The position numbers were made by a program, and so were the translations under genes. A DNA stretch of 64,000 nt from Streptomyces sp. NRRL F-2664 (GTDB taxonomy: Bacteria > Actinomycetota > Actinomycetes > Streptomycetales > Streptomycetaceae), in contig NZ_JOFX01000003.1 in the NCBI RefSeq assembly GCF_000719345.1, forward strand, positions 186,001 through 250,000, given 5' to 3'. Positions 16,250 through 24,953 of the stretch are shown here, piece by piece; the first letter of the stretch is position 1, and every line of letters starts with the position of its first letter. The notes under the pieces were generated by a model. That model searched no databases. It was not told the DNA's origin and saw nothing but the letters and a program-made list of their open reading frames with translations.

Positions 16250-16987
16250 TCACCCACCCCGGACGGCCACGTTCAGCTCCACCACGTAGTGCTCCTCCAC
16301 CCACCCGTCGGGGAAGCGGTCCATGAGCAGGGCCCGTTCGTCGGTGAGGAACGTCTCCGTGCCCGGTTCGCCGACGAGGAAGAGGGAGTGGGTGGACAGT
16401 TTGGCCAGGTGCATGTCGACCGGGACCCTGCGCGACCACGGCAGGTGCCGGTCGGTGAACCTCAACCCCTCCTGGGGCCTGGCGCGTTCGTTGATGTACC
16501 AGCCTGGGCCGAAGCGGGCCTCGATGCGCGCCTGCTGCTCCGCGATCCAACGCACCGCGGTGTCGGGGTCGTTGTGCCATACCGCGAGCGCCCCGCCGGG
16601 CCGCAGCACCCGCAGCGCTTCGGGGACCGCCCGGTCCGGGTCGGTCCAGTGCCAGGACTGCGCGTACGTCAGCAGGTCCAGGCAGCCGGAGGCCAGCGGC
16701 AGCTGGTTGCCGTCCGCGCGGACCAGGGGTGTGCGGGGGTTGCGGCGCCGGAACTCGGCGGCCATGCCCTCCCCCGGCTCCACCCCTACGACGCGCGCGC
16801 CGCGGGCCTCCAGCAAGGAGGTGGCGATTCCCGTACCCGCGCCCACATCGGCGACGCGGGCGCCGGCCAGGGGGAAGCCGGCGAGCTCCGTGAGCGCGTC
16901 GAAGAGCTCGGGCGGATACGAGGGGCGGTTCGCGGCGTAGCGCGCGGCCGCGGAGCTGAATGAACGAGCACGGGATTCGGTCGTCAT
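16250..16987 (-). CDS. SAM-dependent methyltransferase (UbiE/Methyltransf_11 type)
   Basis: 245 residues from the ATG at 16987 (an ATG at 16996 is also in frame). Motif I VADVGAGTGIATSLL, then VGVEPGEGM, and YAQSWHWTDP, the last typical of yeast-Crg1/bacterial trans-aconitate-like methyltransferases. It begins about 115 bp from the divergent adenylate-forming enzyme. Substrate unknown. Confidence 0.85.
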   Translation of the reverse strand: MTTESRARSFSSAAARYAANRPSYPPELFDALTELAGFPLAGARVADVGAGTGIATSLLEARGARVVGVEPGEGMAAEFRRRNPRTPLVRADGNQLPLASGCLDLLTYAQSWHWTDPDRAVPEALRVLRPGGALAVWHNDPDTAVRWIAEQQARIEARFGPGWYINERARPQEGLRFTDRHLPWSRRVPVDMHLAKLSTHSLFLVGEPGTETFLTDERALLMDRFPDGWVEEHYVVELNVAVRGG

Positions 16988-17102
16988 GGCGCCCATGATG
17001 CCGCTGGCCCGGCCTCCCGTGGAGGGGGACGCCGCCCGGCGGGGGCACTGTGGCCGGGAGGGACCGTACGATCACCACGGACGGCGGAGAGGGGAATCGC
17101 GG

Positions 17103-18590
17103 ATGGTGGCCGCGCGGTATGTCACGGAGCTGGTCGAGGCGTTGGAGGCGCACGCGGGACGGCCCGCGCTCGGGGCCGGCCCGGTCGTCCTGGAGTTCCA
17201 GGAGGTGCTCGACGCGTCGTGGCGGCTGGCGGGAGTGCTGGCCGAGTCGGGGGTCGGGCGCGGCTCGGGGCTGGCCTGCGTGGCGGGCACGAACCGGCCG
17301 GAGGTGCTGCTGGTACGGATCGCCGCGCACTTGTTGGGCGCGCGGCTGACGCAGGTCCTCGCCGGGCCCGCCCAATACGGGCTGGACTTCGTCCTGCGGG
17401 ACTGCCGGCCGGACCTGGTGGTGCACGACGTACCGGTACCGGCCACGGGGACGCGGCTGCTGGCCCTGGACGAGGCGGTGCGGGAAGCGGGCCGGCGCGC
17501 TGCCGTCCCCGTGTCCGTGGCGGCGCGGGACGACGACGTGGCGCGCGTGACCTACACGAGCGGGACGACGGGCCGGCCCAAGGGCGTGGCCTCGACCTTC
17601 GGCGCGATGGCCGCGCGGAACTCCGTGCGGCCTGCGGGTTGGGCGAGGACGGCCTACGTGTCGGTGACCTCGCTGGCGCAGCGGTCCGGGGGCCGGTGCC
17701 TGGAGCAGTTCCGGGCCGGCGGACGGGTGGAGATCCTGGAGCCTTTCGGGACCCGGGAGTTCGCGGCTGCCTGCCTGCGGCTGGCGCCGGTCTCCACGTA
17801 CCTGACGACGTCGATGGTGTACCGGCTGCTGGACGATCCGGAGACCGCCCGCGGGGTGCCGGGGCTGGAGGCCGTCTCGTACGGGGACTCCCCGATCCAT
17901 CCGCAGCGGCTGCGGGAGGCGTTGACGCACTGGGGCGGCCGGTGGCGGCAGGGATACGGCGCGAACGAGGCGGGGGTGATCTGCCGGCTGACCCCGGCGG
18001 ACCACGATGCGGCGGTGGGCGGACGGCCGGAACTCCTCGCGTCGGTCGGCAGGCCCGTCGCCGGGGTGGAGGCCGAGATCCGTGACGGGCGGGGCGGTGC
18101 GGTGCCGGCCGGCCGCACGGGCGAGGTGTGGATCCGGTCGGCGGCGATGATGTCCGGCTACTGGGGCCGGCCGGATCTGTCGGCCGAGGTGCTCCGGGAC
18201 GGCTGGCTGCGCACCGGGGACCTCGGCCACTTCGACGGGGACGGCTACCTGTACCTCGACGACCGGGCGGCGGACGTGGTCATGGTCGACGGGGACAACG
18301 TGTACTGCCTGCCCGTCGAAGCGGCGCTCACCCGGCATCCCGCCGTCGCCGAGGCGGTGGTGGTCGGCCGGCACAGCGACCTCACGGGGGAAGAGGTGTG
18401 CGCCTTCCTGGTCCCGGCCGCCGGAGCCGCCCCGGCCGCCGACGCGGCCGCCGAGGCCTGCGCCCTGGTGGAACGCGCTCTGGCCCCTGCCCACCGCCCG
18501 ACGGCCGTCTTCTGGATCCCGGACATCCCGCTGACCCCCCGGGGCAAGCCGGACCGACGGGCCCTCCGCGCCCGGGCAGCCGGTGGTTGA
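17103..18590 (+). CDS. Stand-alone adenylate-forming enzyme (AMP-binding, acyl-CoA ligase type)
   Basis: 495 residues from the ATG at 17103 (GAGAGGGG upstream). Core motifs in order: P-loop YTSGTTGRPKG, GYGANEAG, LRTGDLG, and the C-terminal lysine motif PRGKPDRRAL. It activates a carboxylate as acyl-AMP and passes it to CoA or a carrier. The substrate pocket cannot be read with confidence. No carrier protein, ketosynthase or condensation domain lies nearby, so it may work on free acids as a CoA ligase. Confidence 0.85.
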   Translation: MVAARYVTELVEALEAHAGRPALGAGPVVLEFQEVLDASWRLAGVLAESGVGRGSGLACVAGTNRPEVLLVRIAAHLLGARLTQVLAGPAQYGLDFVLRDCRPDLVVHDVPVPATGTRLLALDEAVREAGRRAAVPVSVAARDDDVARVTYTSGTTGRPKGVASTFGAMAARNSVRPAGWARTAYVSVTSLAQRSGGRCLEQFRAGGRVEILEPFGTREFAAACLRLAPVSTYLTTSMVYRLLDDPETARGVPGLEAVSYGDSPIHPQRLREALTHWGGRWRQGYGANEAGVICRLTPADHDAAVGGRPELLASVGRPVAGVEAEIRDGRGGAVPAGRTGEVWIRSAAMMSGYWGRPDLSAEVLRDGWLRTGDLGHFDGDGYLYLDDRAADVVMVDGDNVYCLPVEAALTRHPAVAEAVVVGRHSDLTGEEVCAFLVPAAGAAPAADAAAEACALVERALAPAHRPTAVFWIPDIPLTPRGKPDRRALRARAAGG

Positions 18591-18853
18591 CCGGGGTTCT
18601 GCGCACGGCTCCGGGGCGGGGCCCGGTACCGATCGGGCAACTGCTGCTCTGACGATGCCGGTCGAGCGGGGCGGCACCGCCTCCAGGGACCGGGCGAAAG
18701 GCGTGGCGCGGGTGACCGGACGTCCGACGCGCCCGCGTGGCGCGCCTGGTCGGCGACCCGTGCGGCTGCGATCCGGTACCGCCGTACGCGGCTCCGGCAC
18801 CTGCGCCGGGCGCTGCCCTCACCCGGGACGCCGGCTCCGGAGCGTCCTCGGCC

Positions 18854-19036
18854 CTATGCGGCCGGGACCACCGAGGCGCGCACGGCCGCGGCCCACTCCT
18901 GGAGCAGGGCGGCGTGGCGGATGCGTTCCGCGTCGGAGAGGCGGCCCTCGGCACGGGCGAAGAGGCAGCGGATGTCGGCGTTGATGGCGGCGAGGGAGCG
19001 TTCGGGGACCGGGCGGGTGTCAGGGGTCGGGCTCAC
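18854..19036 (-). CDS. Small conserved Streptomyces protein
   Basis: 60 residues from the GTG at 19036. TACTCT seven bases upstream marks a leaderless start. The pattern RSLAAINADIRCLFARAEG...LSDAERIRHAALLQEW is a helical family common in Streptomyces with no known role. No catalytic motif is visible. Confidence 0.65.
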   Translation of the reverse strand: MSPTPDTRPVPERSLAAINADIRCLFARAEGRLSDAERIRHAALLQEWAAAVRASVVPAA

Positions 19037-19043
19037 GTGATCA

Positions 19044-19049
19044 AGAGTA
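19044..19049 (-). promoter_or_regulatory. -10 box of a leaderless 60-residue gene
   Basis: TACTCT on the minus strand, 7 nt before the GTG at 19036. Confidence 0.45.
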
Positions 19050-19173
19050 GGGCCGAGGTCCGACAGCCGTGGCCGCTGTCCGGCATGCGGACGGCGCGTC
19101 CCGCCGTGGTGGACACGGCCCGCCGCCCGGACGGCCCGGGAGTGCGGGCCGGCGGCGCGGGCGGAATGCCGTG

Positions 19174-19590
19174 TCACATGTCCGTGCCCGAGGTGGAGTC
19201 GACGGGACGGACGACGACCGGGGGGTTCGGCGCCCCCTCCGGCACGGGACAGGCGTGGGCACGGGCGGCGATCTCGGCGGCCCGGGCGAAGTCGGGGACG
19301 TCGACGATCCAGTACCCGGCGAGCACCTCCTCCGCCCCGCCGTACGGCCCGTCGGACACGACCGGGGTGCCGTCGGGCGCGGCGGTCACCAGCCGGGCCA
19401 TGCGGGGTTCGGTCAGGCCCTGGCCGTCGACCCACTCTCCCGACGCGACGAGGTCCTCGTTCAGCGCGGACATGTGGTCGAACATGGCCTTCAGATCCGC
19501 TTCCGACCACGCGGGGCTGCCGCCGCTCGACCGGCCGCCCATGGCGTCGTAGTCGGCCTGACTCCCGAGAACCATCAGCATGTACTTCAT
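19174..19590 (-). CDS. YCII-related (DGPF-domain) protein
   Basis: 138 residues. MKYMLMVLGSQADYDAM opens the YCII-like ferredoxin fold, and VVSDGPYGGAEEVLAGYWIVDV is the DGPF signature. Members are often paired with ECF sigma factors; none is adjacent here. A His/Asp pair may form a hydrolase-like site, but no reaction is established. AAGGAG upstream. Confidence 0.85.
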   Translation of the reverse strand: MKYMLMVLGSQADYDAMGGRSSGGSPAWSEADLKAMFDHMSALNEDLVASGEWVDGQGLTEPRMARLVTAAPDGTPVVSDGPYGGAEEVLAGYWIVDVPDFARAAEIAARAHACPVPEGAPNPPVVVRPVDSTSGTDM

Positions 19591-19721
19591 GGGGTGCCTC
19601 TCCTTCTGTGCCGGTCACGGGCTCCGGACGGGGAGCTTTCCCGCGCGAGGCCGACGGCCTTCCTTCCCATTGCGACACGGGGGCCGCCCCCGCGCGAGGA
19701 CGCCGCGCCGGGAGGAGCCCG

Positions 19722-19727
19722 TACCCT
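19722..19727 (+). promoter_or_regulatory. -10 box of a leaderless acetyltransferase gene
   Basis: TACCCT, six bases, then the ATG at 19734. Confidence 0.45.
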
Positions 19728-19733
19728 GCCGCC

Positions 19734-20165
19734 ATGAAGATCATCGACCTGGAGCCCGGTGACGCCCGGCTCACCACCGACCTGCTGCCCGTACTGCTGG
19801 AGCTGCGTCCCCACCTCACCGAGGACCTCTTCCTCACGGTCCTCGCGGAGGGTCGGGGGCAGGGGTTGCGCTTCACGGCGGCCTACGGTGCGGACGGGGT
19901 GTGCGTGGGCGCGGCGGGCTGGCGGCTCGTCGCCACCACCTCCCTGGTCCGCAAGCTCTACGTCGACGACCTGGTCACCTCCGCCACGGCCCGGTCCACC
20001 GGAGTGGGCCGTGCGCTGCTCACGCACCTGGAGCAGCACGCCCGGGCCGCCGGATGCACCGCCCTCACGCTGGACTCCGGCACCCAGCGGACCGACGCGC
20101 ACCGCTTCTACTTCCGCGAGCGGATGGCGGTGACGGCCTTCAGCTTCGAGAAGCCGCTGTCCTGA
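19734..20165 (+). CDS. GNAT-family N-acetyltransferase
   Basis: 143 residues. KLYVDDLVTSATARSTGVGRALL contains the acetyl-CoA pyrophosphate-binding loop (RSTGVGRAL) of GNAT enzymes, and the C-terminus (TDAHRFYFRERM) the usual last helix. Acceptor unknown. It is divergent from the YCII gene. Confidence 0.85.
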   Translation: MKIIDLEPGDARLTTDLLPVLLELRPHLTEDLFLTVLAEGRGQGLRFTAAYGADGVCVGAAGWRLVATTSLVRKLYVDDLVTSATARSTGVGRALLTHLEQHARAAGCTALTLDSGTQRTDAHRFYFRERMAVTAFSFEKPLS

Positions 20166-20296
20166 ACAGCGGAGCCGGCCGACCGCGCCCGGTCTTCCGT
20201 GACCGAACCGTCGCCGCCCCGAGGCCCGATCGGGCTCGTCGGCCCGGAACGGGCTTGTTAGGTTCCTCGCGTCGTCGACCCGGGGGAACCGATCCC

Positions 20297-21028
20297 ATGC
20301 TTGTAGCCCGCGTTCCCCGTGCCCGGGGCCTGTGCGCCGCTGCCGTCGCCGCCGTCCTGCTCGCCGGCTCCTCCGGGTGCGCGAAGGAGGGCGGCGGGGG
20401 GCCGGCCGCGGCCCCGGGGTCGGCCGCGCCGTCGGGGTCGCCGGCCCCGCCCTCGGGGCACCCGCCCTCGCCCTCGGCGTCCCCTTCCGTGTCGGTCGCG
20501 GCTTCCGCTCCCGGTACTCCCCCGGCGTCCGGTACTCCGGCCGTGTCGCCCCCGCCCCTGGCCACGGGCCGGCCTCCGGCTCCCACCCGGCTCTCCGTCG
20601 CGGTGGACACCCGCGGCGGCCGGCTGGCCCTCGTACGGGGCGGCGCCGCGCAGGAGTTCACCGTGACCCTGCGCAACGGCAACGCGGCGGACCACCGGCA
20701 TCTGCTCGTGGCGTTCCAGATGGAGGTCCTCGTCGGCGGACCGGGGGACGTGCCCGCAAGCGGGCCGGGCCTGCTGCTGGAGCGGTTCGACCAGGCCTCC
20801 GGCACCTGGCGGCCGGCCGAACTGCGCGTCGCGAACGACGCGAAGCCCCTGTCGCTGTTCACGGGCGGCGGGCCGCTCGCGCGGGACGCCGTCCGCGTCG
20901 AGCGCTACCGGCTGCGCGCCACGGCCGGCGGGCCGGTGGGCAGCAGCCCGCTGGTGGTGTCCGTCGTCGACACCGACACCGACCGGGCGCCCGCGGCGCA
21001 CGTCCTGCTCGGGCACAGCACCCGGTGA
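20297..21028 (+). CDS. Secreted lipoprotein with Ser/Pro/Ala-rich linker
   Basis: 243 residues. A signal segment ends in a lipobox-like GSSGC, followed by about 75 residues rich in Pro, Ser and Ala. The rest (LSVAVDTRGGRLALVRGGAAQEFTVTLRNGN...) is a beta-sandwich-like domain similar in pattern to other Streptomyces surface proteins (DUF11-like phrasing). Function unknown. It converges on the acyltransferase with 7 bp between. Confidence 0.7.
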   Translation: MLVARVPRARGLCAAAVAAVLLAGSSGCAKEGGGGPAAAPGSAAPSGSPAPPSGHPPSPSASPSVSVAASAPGTPPASGTPAVSPPPLATGRPPAPTRLSVAVDTRGGRLALVRGGAAQEFTVTLRNGNAADHRHLLVAFQMEVLVGGPGDVPASGPGLLLERFDQASGTWRPAELRVANDAKPLSLFTGGGPLARDAVRVERYRLRATAGGPVGSSPLVVSVVDTDTDRAPAAHVLLGHSTR

Positions 21029-21035
21029 ACGCACC

Positions 21036-21695
21036 TCACGCGGCGACGCAGGACTCCCCCACGGCGGACGCGGCGGTGCGCCACGCCGCGACGACGGCCT
21101 CGCGGGCACGGTCCGTCGCCTCCGGCACCCGGTCGGGGAGGTGCAGCGGCGACCCGAGGTGGACGTGCAGGCACGGCCTGCGCAGCGGCGCCGTGAAGAC
21201 ACCGGCGAGCTGCTTGGCGCTGCTGCCGGAGCACAGGCGGCGCGAGCCCGCCTGGCCCACGGGCACGACGGGGGCCCCGGTGGCGGCTGCGAGGCGGGCC
21301 GGGCCGCTGCGGAACGGGCCGGGAGCGGGCTCCCCCGCGTCGCGGCGCGTCGGCAGTCCGCCCTCCCCGTACAGCAGCACGCTGCGTCCCGAGGCGAGGG
21401 CCACGGCAGCGGCGTCCAGTGAGTCCGCGGCCCGGGCGGTGCCACGGTGGACGGCGATGTGCCCCTCGCGGCGCAGCGCCGGACCGAGCAGCGGGACGCG
21501 CCAGAGTCCGGCGGTGGCCAGGATGACCGGTTCGATCCCGAGCCGGCGCAGGGCCGCGACCACGACGGCGGGGTCGGCGAGGGAGGTGTGGTTGGCCACG
21601 AGGATGGAACCGGTGGCGGGCCGGGCACCGGGGTCGGCGGTGACGGTCAGCCGCCCGAAGGCGGGGACCACGGCGGCGGCGATTCGGCTGAGCAT
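21036..21695 (-). CDS. 1-acyl-glycerol-3-phosphate acyltransferase family protein
   Basis: 219 residues. The NHTSLADP motif (HX4D) and LLYGEGGLPTR (the second, EG-type motif) are those of PlsC-like acyltransferases that add an acyl chain to lysophosphatidic acid or other acceptors. At 219 residues it is short but complete for bacterial members. Divergent from the carboxypeptidase across two inverted repeats. Confidence 0.85.
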   Translation of the reverse strand: MLSRIAAAVVPAFGRLTVTADPGARPATGSILVANHTSLADPAVVVAALRRLGIEPVILATAGLWRVPLLGPALRREGHIAVHRGTARAADSLDAAAVALASGRSVLLYGEGGLPTRRDAGEPAPGPFRSGPARLAAATGAPVVPVGQAGSRRLCSGSSAKQLAGVFTAPLRRPCLHVHLGSPLHLPDRVPEATDRAREAVVAAWRTAASAVGESCVAA

Positions 21696-21761
21696 GGACG
21701 TCCCCGTTCGATGGTGCGGTGCTGTTGCGGTCCATCGTCGGCGGGGGTTCCAGCGCGGTCA

Positions 21762-21798
21762 TGAGTAGCCGTACTCACCGAATATGACCGAACGGTCA
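21762..21798. promoter_or_regulatory. Two adjacent inverted repeats between acyltransferase and carboxypeptidase genes
   Basis: TGAGTA-GCCG-TACTCA (21762-21777) and TGACCG-AA-CGGTCA (21785-21798). Both are 6-bp arm palindromes in the divergent upstream region. They look like operators for two dimeric regulators; the regulators are unknown. Confidence 0.5.
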
Positions 21799-21912
21799 CA
21801 AGATCCGGCTCGGGGAACGCGGGGTGGTGCCCCGGCATCTTGCAAGGCGGCGGGGCCTCTCGGGGCCTGCCGCACGGTATCTGCACAGTGTGAGCAGCAA
21901 GGCGGGGCTGGG

Positions 21913-24891
21913 ATGAAGGCGGTAGCGGTGACGGACGGTTCCTCGGACGACCCGGAGATCGGGGGAACCACCGTCGCGGGGGCGGACCCTGATGACACGT
22001 CCACGGGACCGGACACCGAGGCCCGGACGGAACCGGCCGAAGCCGACGGAACCGCGCGGGCCGGGACGGGGCCGGAAACCGACCCCGAGCGCGAGTCCGA
22101 GTCTGATGCCGGGCCCGACCCCGAGTCAGGGCGCGAGCCCGAGTCCGACGCCGGGCCCGACTCCGAGTCAGGGCGCGAGCCCGAGGCCCAGTCCGAAGCC
22201 GGGCCTGACTCCGAGACCGGGCGCGAGCCCGAGGCCGAGGCCGCAGCGGGACCCGTGGCCGAAGCCGAGGCGGGGCCCGGCTCCGAGTCCGGGCGCAAGG
22301 CCGAGGGCGGGCGCAAGGCCGAGGGCGGGCCGACGGACGAGGGCGGGGCGGCGGACGAGGACGCCGGGGAGTCCGGGGACCCGTCGTCGTTGCGTACGGA
22401 GGCCACCGGAACCGGTTCCCCGGCCGGCGGCTCCGGGGGCACGGACGCGCACGCTGCGGCAGAGGCGCCGGAGGACGCCGACGCGACGCGCCTGCTCACG
22501 ATGCCGGGCCGCCCCACCCCCACGCCGGACGACGCCGACCCGGCGGCCCGGACCGGCCCTCCCACCCAGGCCACACCCGTCGCGCCGAGCAGCGACGGGG
22601 ATGCCGACCCCGACCCCGAGGCCTCGGAGGAAGCCGACACCGTCAGCGAGTCGTCCGCGCCGGCCCCGGCCGAGGCGGCCTCGGCCAGCCCGGAGGAGGA
22701 GATGCCGAAGGCCGACGCCGGGTCTCCGAGCGACAAGGACGGCGCCCAGGTCGACGCCGACGCGACGCGCATGCTCCGGTTGCCCGCCGGCCGGGCCTCC
22801 TGCGGAGCCCCCGAGAAGGCCCCGCAGGAGGCCGACGCCGCGCGCGTACGGAAGGCGCCCGCGCCTGCCCCGGCCGGGGACACTGCCGACGCCCCCAACG
22901 GTACGGACGCGGACCCGTCGGCCCGGGGCGACGCAGGCACCCCCGCCGCCGAGGCCGGGCCCACCGCCGACGGCCCGAAGGAGGCGCCTCGGGAGGAGGC
23001 CGACGCCCGGCGGACGCCCAGGACGGCCGCCCCCGGCTCCGGCAGAGCCTCGGCCCCGAGCGACAAGGACGACGCCCAGGGGGACCCCGACGCGACGCGC
23101 ATGCTCCGGATGCCCGCCGACCGCACCGGCCGGGCCTCCTCCGGAGCACCCGAGAAGGCCCCGGAGGAGGCCGACGCCACCCGCGTACTCAAGGCACCCG
23201 CACCGGCCAAGGCCGCCGGGGCCGAGAACTCCGCCCGCGGGGCCCGGTCCGCGGACGACGCCCCCGAGGGCAAGTCCGCGGAAGAGGCGGACGCCACGCG
23301 CGTACTGAAGAGGCCCACGCCGCCGGCCTCCGCCGAGCCCGTGGATGCCGAGCCGGCCGGTGATCCCGGCAGTCGGACGGGCCGTCCCGGGGGCGGGCCC
23401 GACAAGGAGGGCGCCGACGCGTCGGGCGACGGACCGCGGGTGCCCGGATGGGCCCGGACCGCGGACCCGGACTCCGAGCGGACGAGCCGGTTCGTCGCAC
23501 TCAAGGACGTGGACGTCCCGCCGCCCGCCCCCGCCCGCCCCCGGCCGCAGCCGCAGGCCGCCCCCCGGGCGACCCCGCGGCCGCAGCCCCTCCCCCCGCT
23601 GGACCTGCTCGCCGAACTCACCAACACGCCCGCCCCTGCGGAGACCCCGCGCCGGACCGCTCTGCGTCGGGTCAAGGTGTGGACGCCGATCCTCCTGCTC
23701 CTCGCCGGCGCCTGCATCGGCGGCCAGATGCTGCGGCCCCTTCCCGACCCCCGGCTCGTCGCGAGCGAGACCGAGCACGCCGTCGACGGGCAGTTCTCCG
23801 TACCGTGGCCGGGCAAGGGCCAGGGCGCCGTACGCGTCGTCGGCTCCGGCGACATCGGCACCTTCGGTGAGCAGAAGCCCGTCCCGACGGCCAGCGTCGC
23901 GAAGGCGATGACGGCCTACGTGATCCTCAAGAACCACCCGCTGCGCGGAACCGAGGCAGGCCCTGACATCACGGTCGACGCGAAGACCGTGGCCGACGGC
24001 AAGTCCGAGAACGAGTCGCGGATCACGGGCCTCACCGCCGGTGCGAAGTTCAGCCAGCAGGACATGCTGAAGATGCTGATGATCCCCTCGGGCAACAACG
24101 TCGCCCGCTTGCTGGCACGTTGGGACACGGGCACGGATTCGGAGGCCGCGTTCGTCGAGAAGATGAACGCCGCCGCGCGGGAACTGGGGATGAAGGACAC
24201 CACCTACACCGACCCCAGCGGGCTGGACGCGGGCACCGTCAGCACCGCCACCGACCAGCTGAAGCTCGCCGAGGCGGTGATGAAGGACGACGCCTTCCGC
24301 GCGATCGTCGCGCTTCCCGAGGCGCCGATCAAGGGCCTCGACGAGAAGCTCGTCAACAACAACGACCTGCTCACGGTGAAGGGCCTGAGCATCCGCGGCA
24401 TCAAGACCGGCTCCAGCACTCCGGCCGGCGGGACCTTCGTGTGGGCGGCGTACAAGGACGTCGGTGACGAGACCCCGCTGATCGTCGGCTCGCTGATGGA
24501 GCAGCGCGCTCCGGCCCCCGACGAGAACGCCCTGCAGAGCCTGGCGCTGGTGAAGGCGAACAGCAGGAAGATCGTCGAAGCGGTGCGCGCGGCCCTCGCG
24601 TCCGCCCCGCTGATCCGCAAGGGCGACACGGTCGGCTACGTGGACGACGGGCTCGGCGGCCGTACCGCGCTGGTGGCCGCCAAGGACCTGAACGTGGTCA
24701 GCGTGCCCGGCCAGCGCTTCAAGCTGTCGCTGAAGGCCGGGGCGTCGCCGTTGCCGCGCACCGCGAAGGCCGGCACGGAGGTCGCCGTCCTGACGGCCGG
24801 TGAGGGCGGGGCGGCCAAGAGCATCCCGGTGGCCGTTCAAGGCGCCCTGACCGAACCCTCCTTCGGCACCCGGCTCACCCGCCTGGGCTAG
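21913..24891 (+). CDS. D-alanyl-D-alanine carboxypeptidase (S11) with long repetitive cytoplasmic tail
   Basis: 992 residues from the ATG at 21913; an in-frame ATG at 21784 would add 43 residues of poor coding character. Residues 1-585 are acidic, Pro/Ala/Glu-rich and disordered, with DATR motifs near 189, 283, 392, 420 and 460. One membrane segment lies near 595-615 (WTPILLLLAGACIGG). The outside part is a penicillin-binding peptidase S11: SVAK near 661, SGNN near 727, KTG near 832. It should trim the terminal D-Ala from peptidoglycan stem peptides. The huge tail is several times longer than in ordinary family members and may be a kinase target or scaffold. Confidence 0.88.
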   Translation: MKAVAVTDGSSDDPEIGGTTVAGADPDDTSTGPDTEARTEPAEADGTARAGTGPETDPERESESDAGPDPESGREPESDAGPDSESGREPEAQSEAGPDSETGREPEAEAAAGPVAEAEAGPGSESGRKAEGGRKAEGGPTDEGGAADEDAGESGDPSSLRTEATGTGSPAGGSGGTDAHAAAEAPEDADATRLLTMPGRPTPTPDDADPAARTGPPTQATPVAPSSDGDADPDPEASEEADTVSESSAPAPAEAASASPEEEMPKADAGSPSDKDGAQVDADATRMLRLPAGRASCGAPEKAPQEADAARVRKAPAPAPAGDTADAPNGTDADPSARGDAGTPAAEAGPTADGPKEAPREEADARRTPRTAAPGSGRASAPSDKDDAQGDPDATRMLRMPADRTGRASSGAPEKAPEEADATRVLKAPAPAKAAGAENSARGARSADDAPEGKSAEEADATRVLKRPTPPASAEPVDAEPAGDPGSRTGRPGGGPDKEGADASGDGPRVPGWARTADPDSERTSRFVALKDVDVPPPAPARPRPQPQAAPRATPRPQPLPPLDLLAELTNTPAPAETPRRTALRRVKVWTPILLLLAGACIGGQMLRPLPDPRLVASETEHAVDGQFSVPWPGKGQGAVRVVGSGDIGTFGEQKPVPTASVAKAMTAYVILKNHPLRGTEAGPDITVDAKTVADGKSENESRITGLTAGAKFSQQDMLKMLMIPSGNNVARLLARWDTGTDSEAAFVEKMNAAARELGMKDTTYTDPSGLDAGTVSTATDQLKLAEAVMKDDAFRAIVALPEAPIKGLDEKLVNNNDLLTVKGLSIRGIKTGSSTPAGGTFVWAAYKDVGDETPLIVGSLMEQRAPAPDENALQSLALVKANSRKIVEAVRAALASAPLIRKGDTVGYVDDGLGGRTALVAAKDLNVVSVPGQRFKLSLKAGASPLPRTAKAGTEVAVLTAGEGGAAKSIPVAVQGALTEPSFGTRLTRLG
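22099..22230 (+). repeat. Three in-frame 42-48-bp repeats in the carboxypeptidase tail
   Basis: Two 42-bp units (22099-22140, 22141-22182) encode ESDAGPD(P/S)ESGREP, and a 48-bp variant (22183-22230) encodes EAQSEAGPDSETGREP. They are recent in-frame duplications inside the disordered tail. Confidence 0.85.
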
Positions 24892-24895
24892 GGGG

Positions 24896-24924
24896 TCATG
24901 TCGGGCCCCGCGAGCCCGGCATGA
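24896..24924. terminator. Bidirectional hairpin between convergent genes
   Basis: TCATGTCGGGC (24896-24906) pairs with GCCCGGCATGA (24914-24924) with one G-U pair and a 7-nt loop. It lies between the carboxypeptidase stop and the protease stop. Confidence 0.75.
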
Positions 24925-24953
24925 TCCGAAGAGACGCCCCCGCCCCGGACGGT

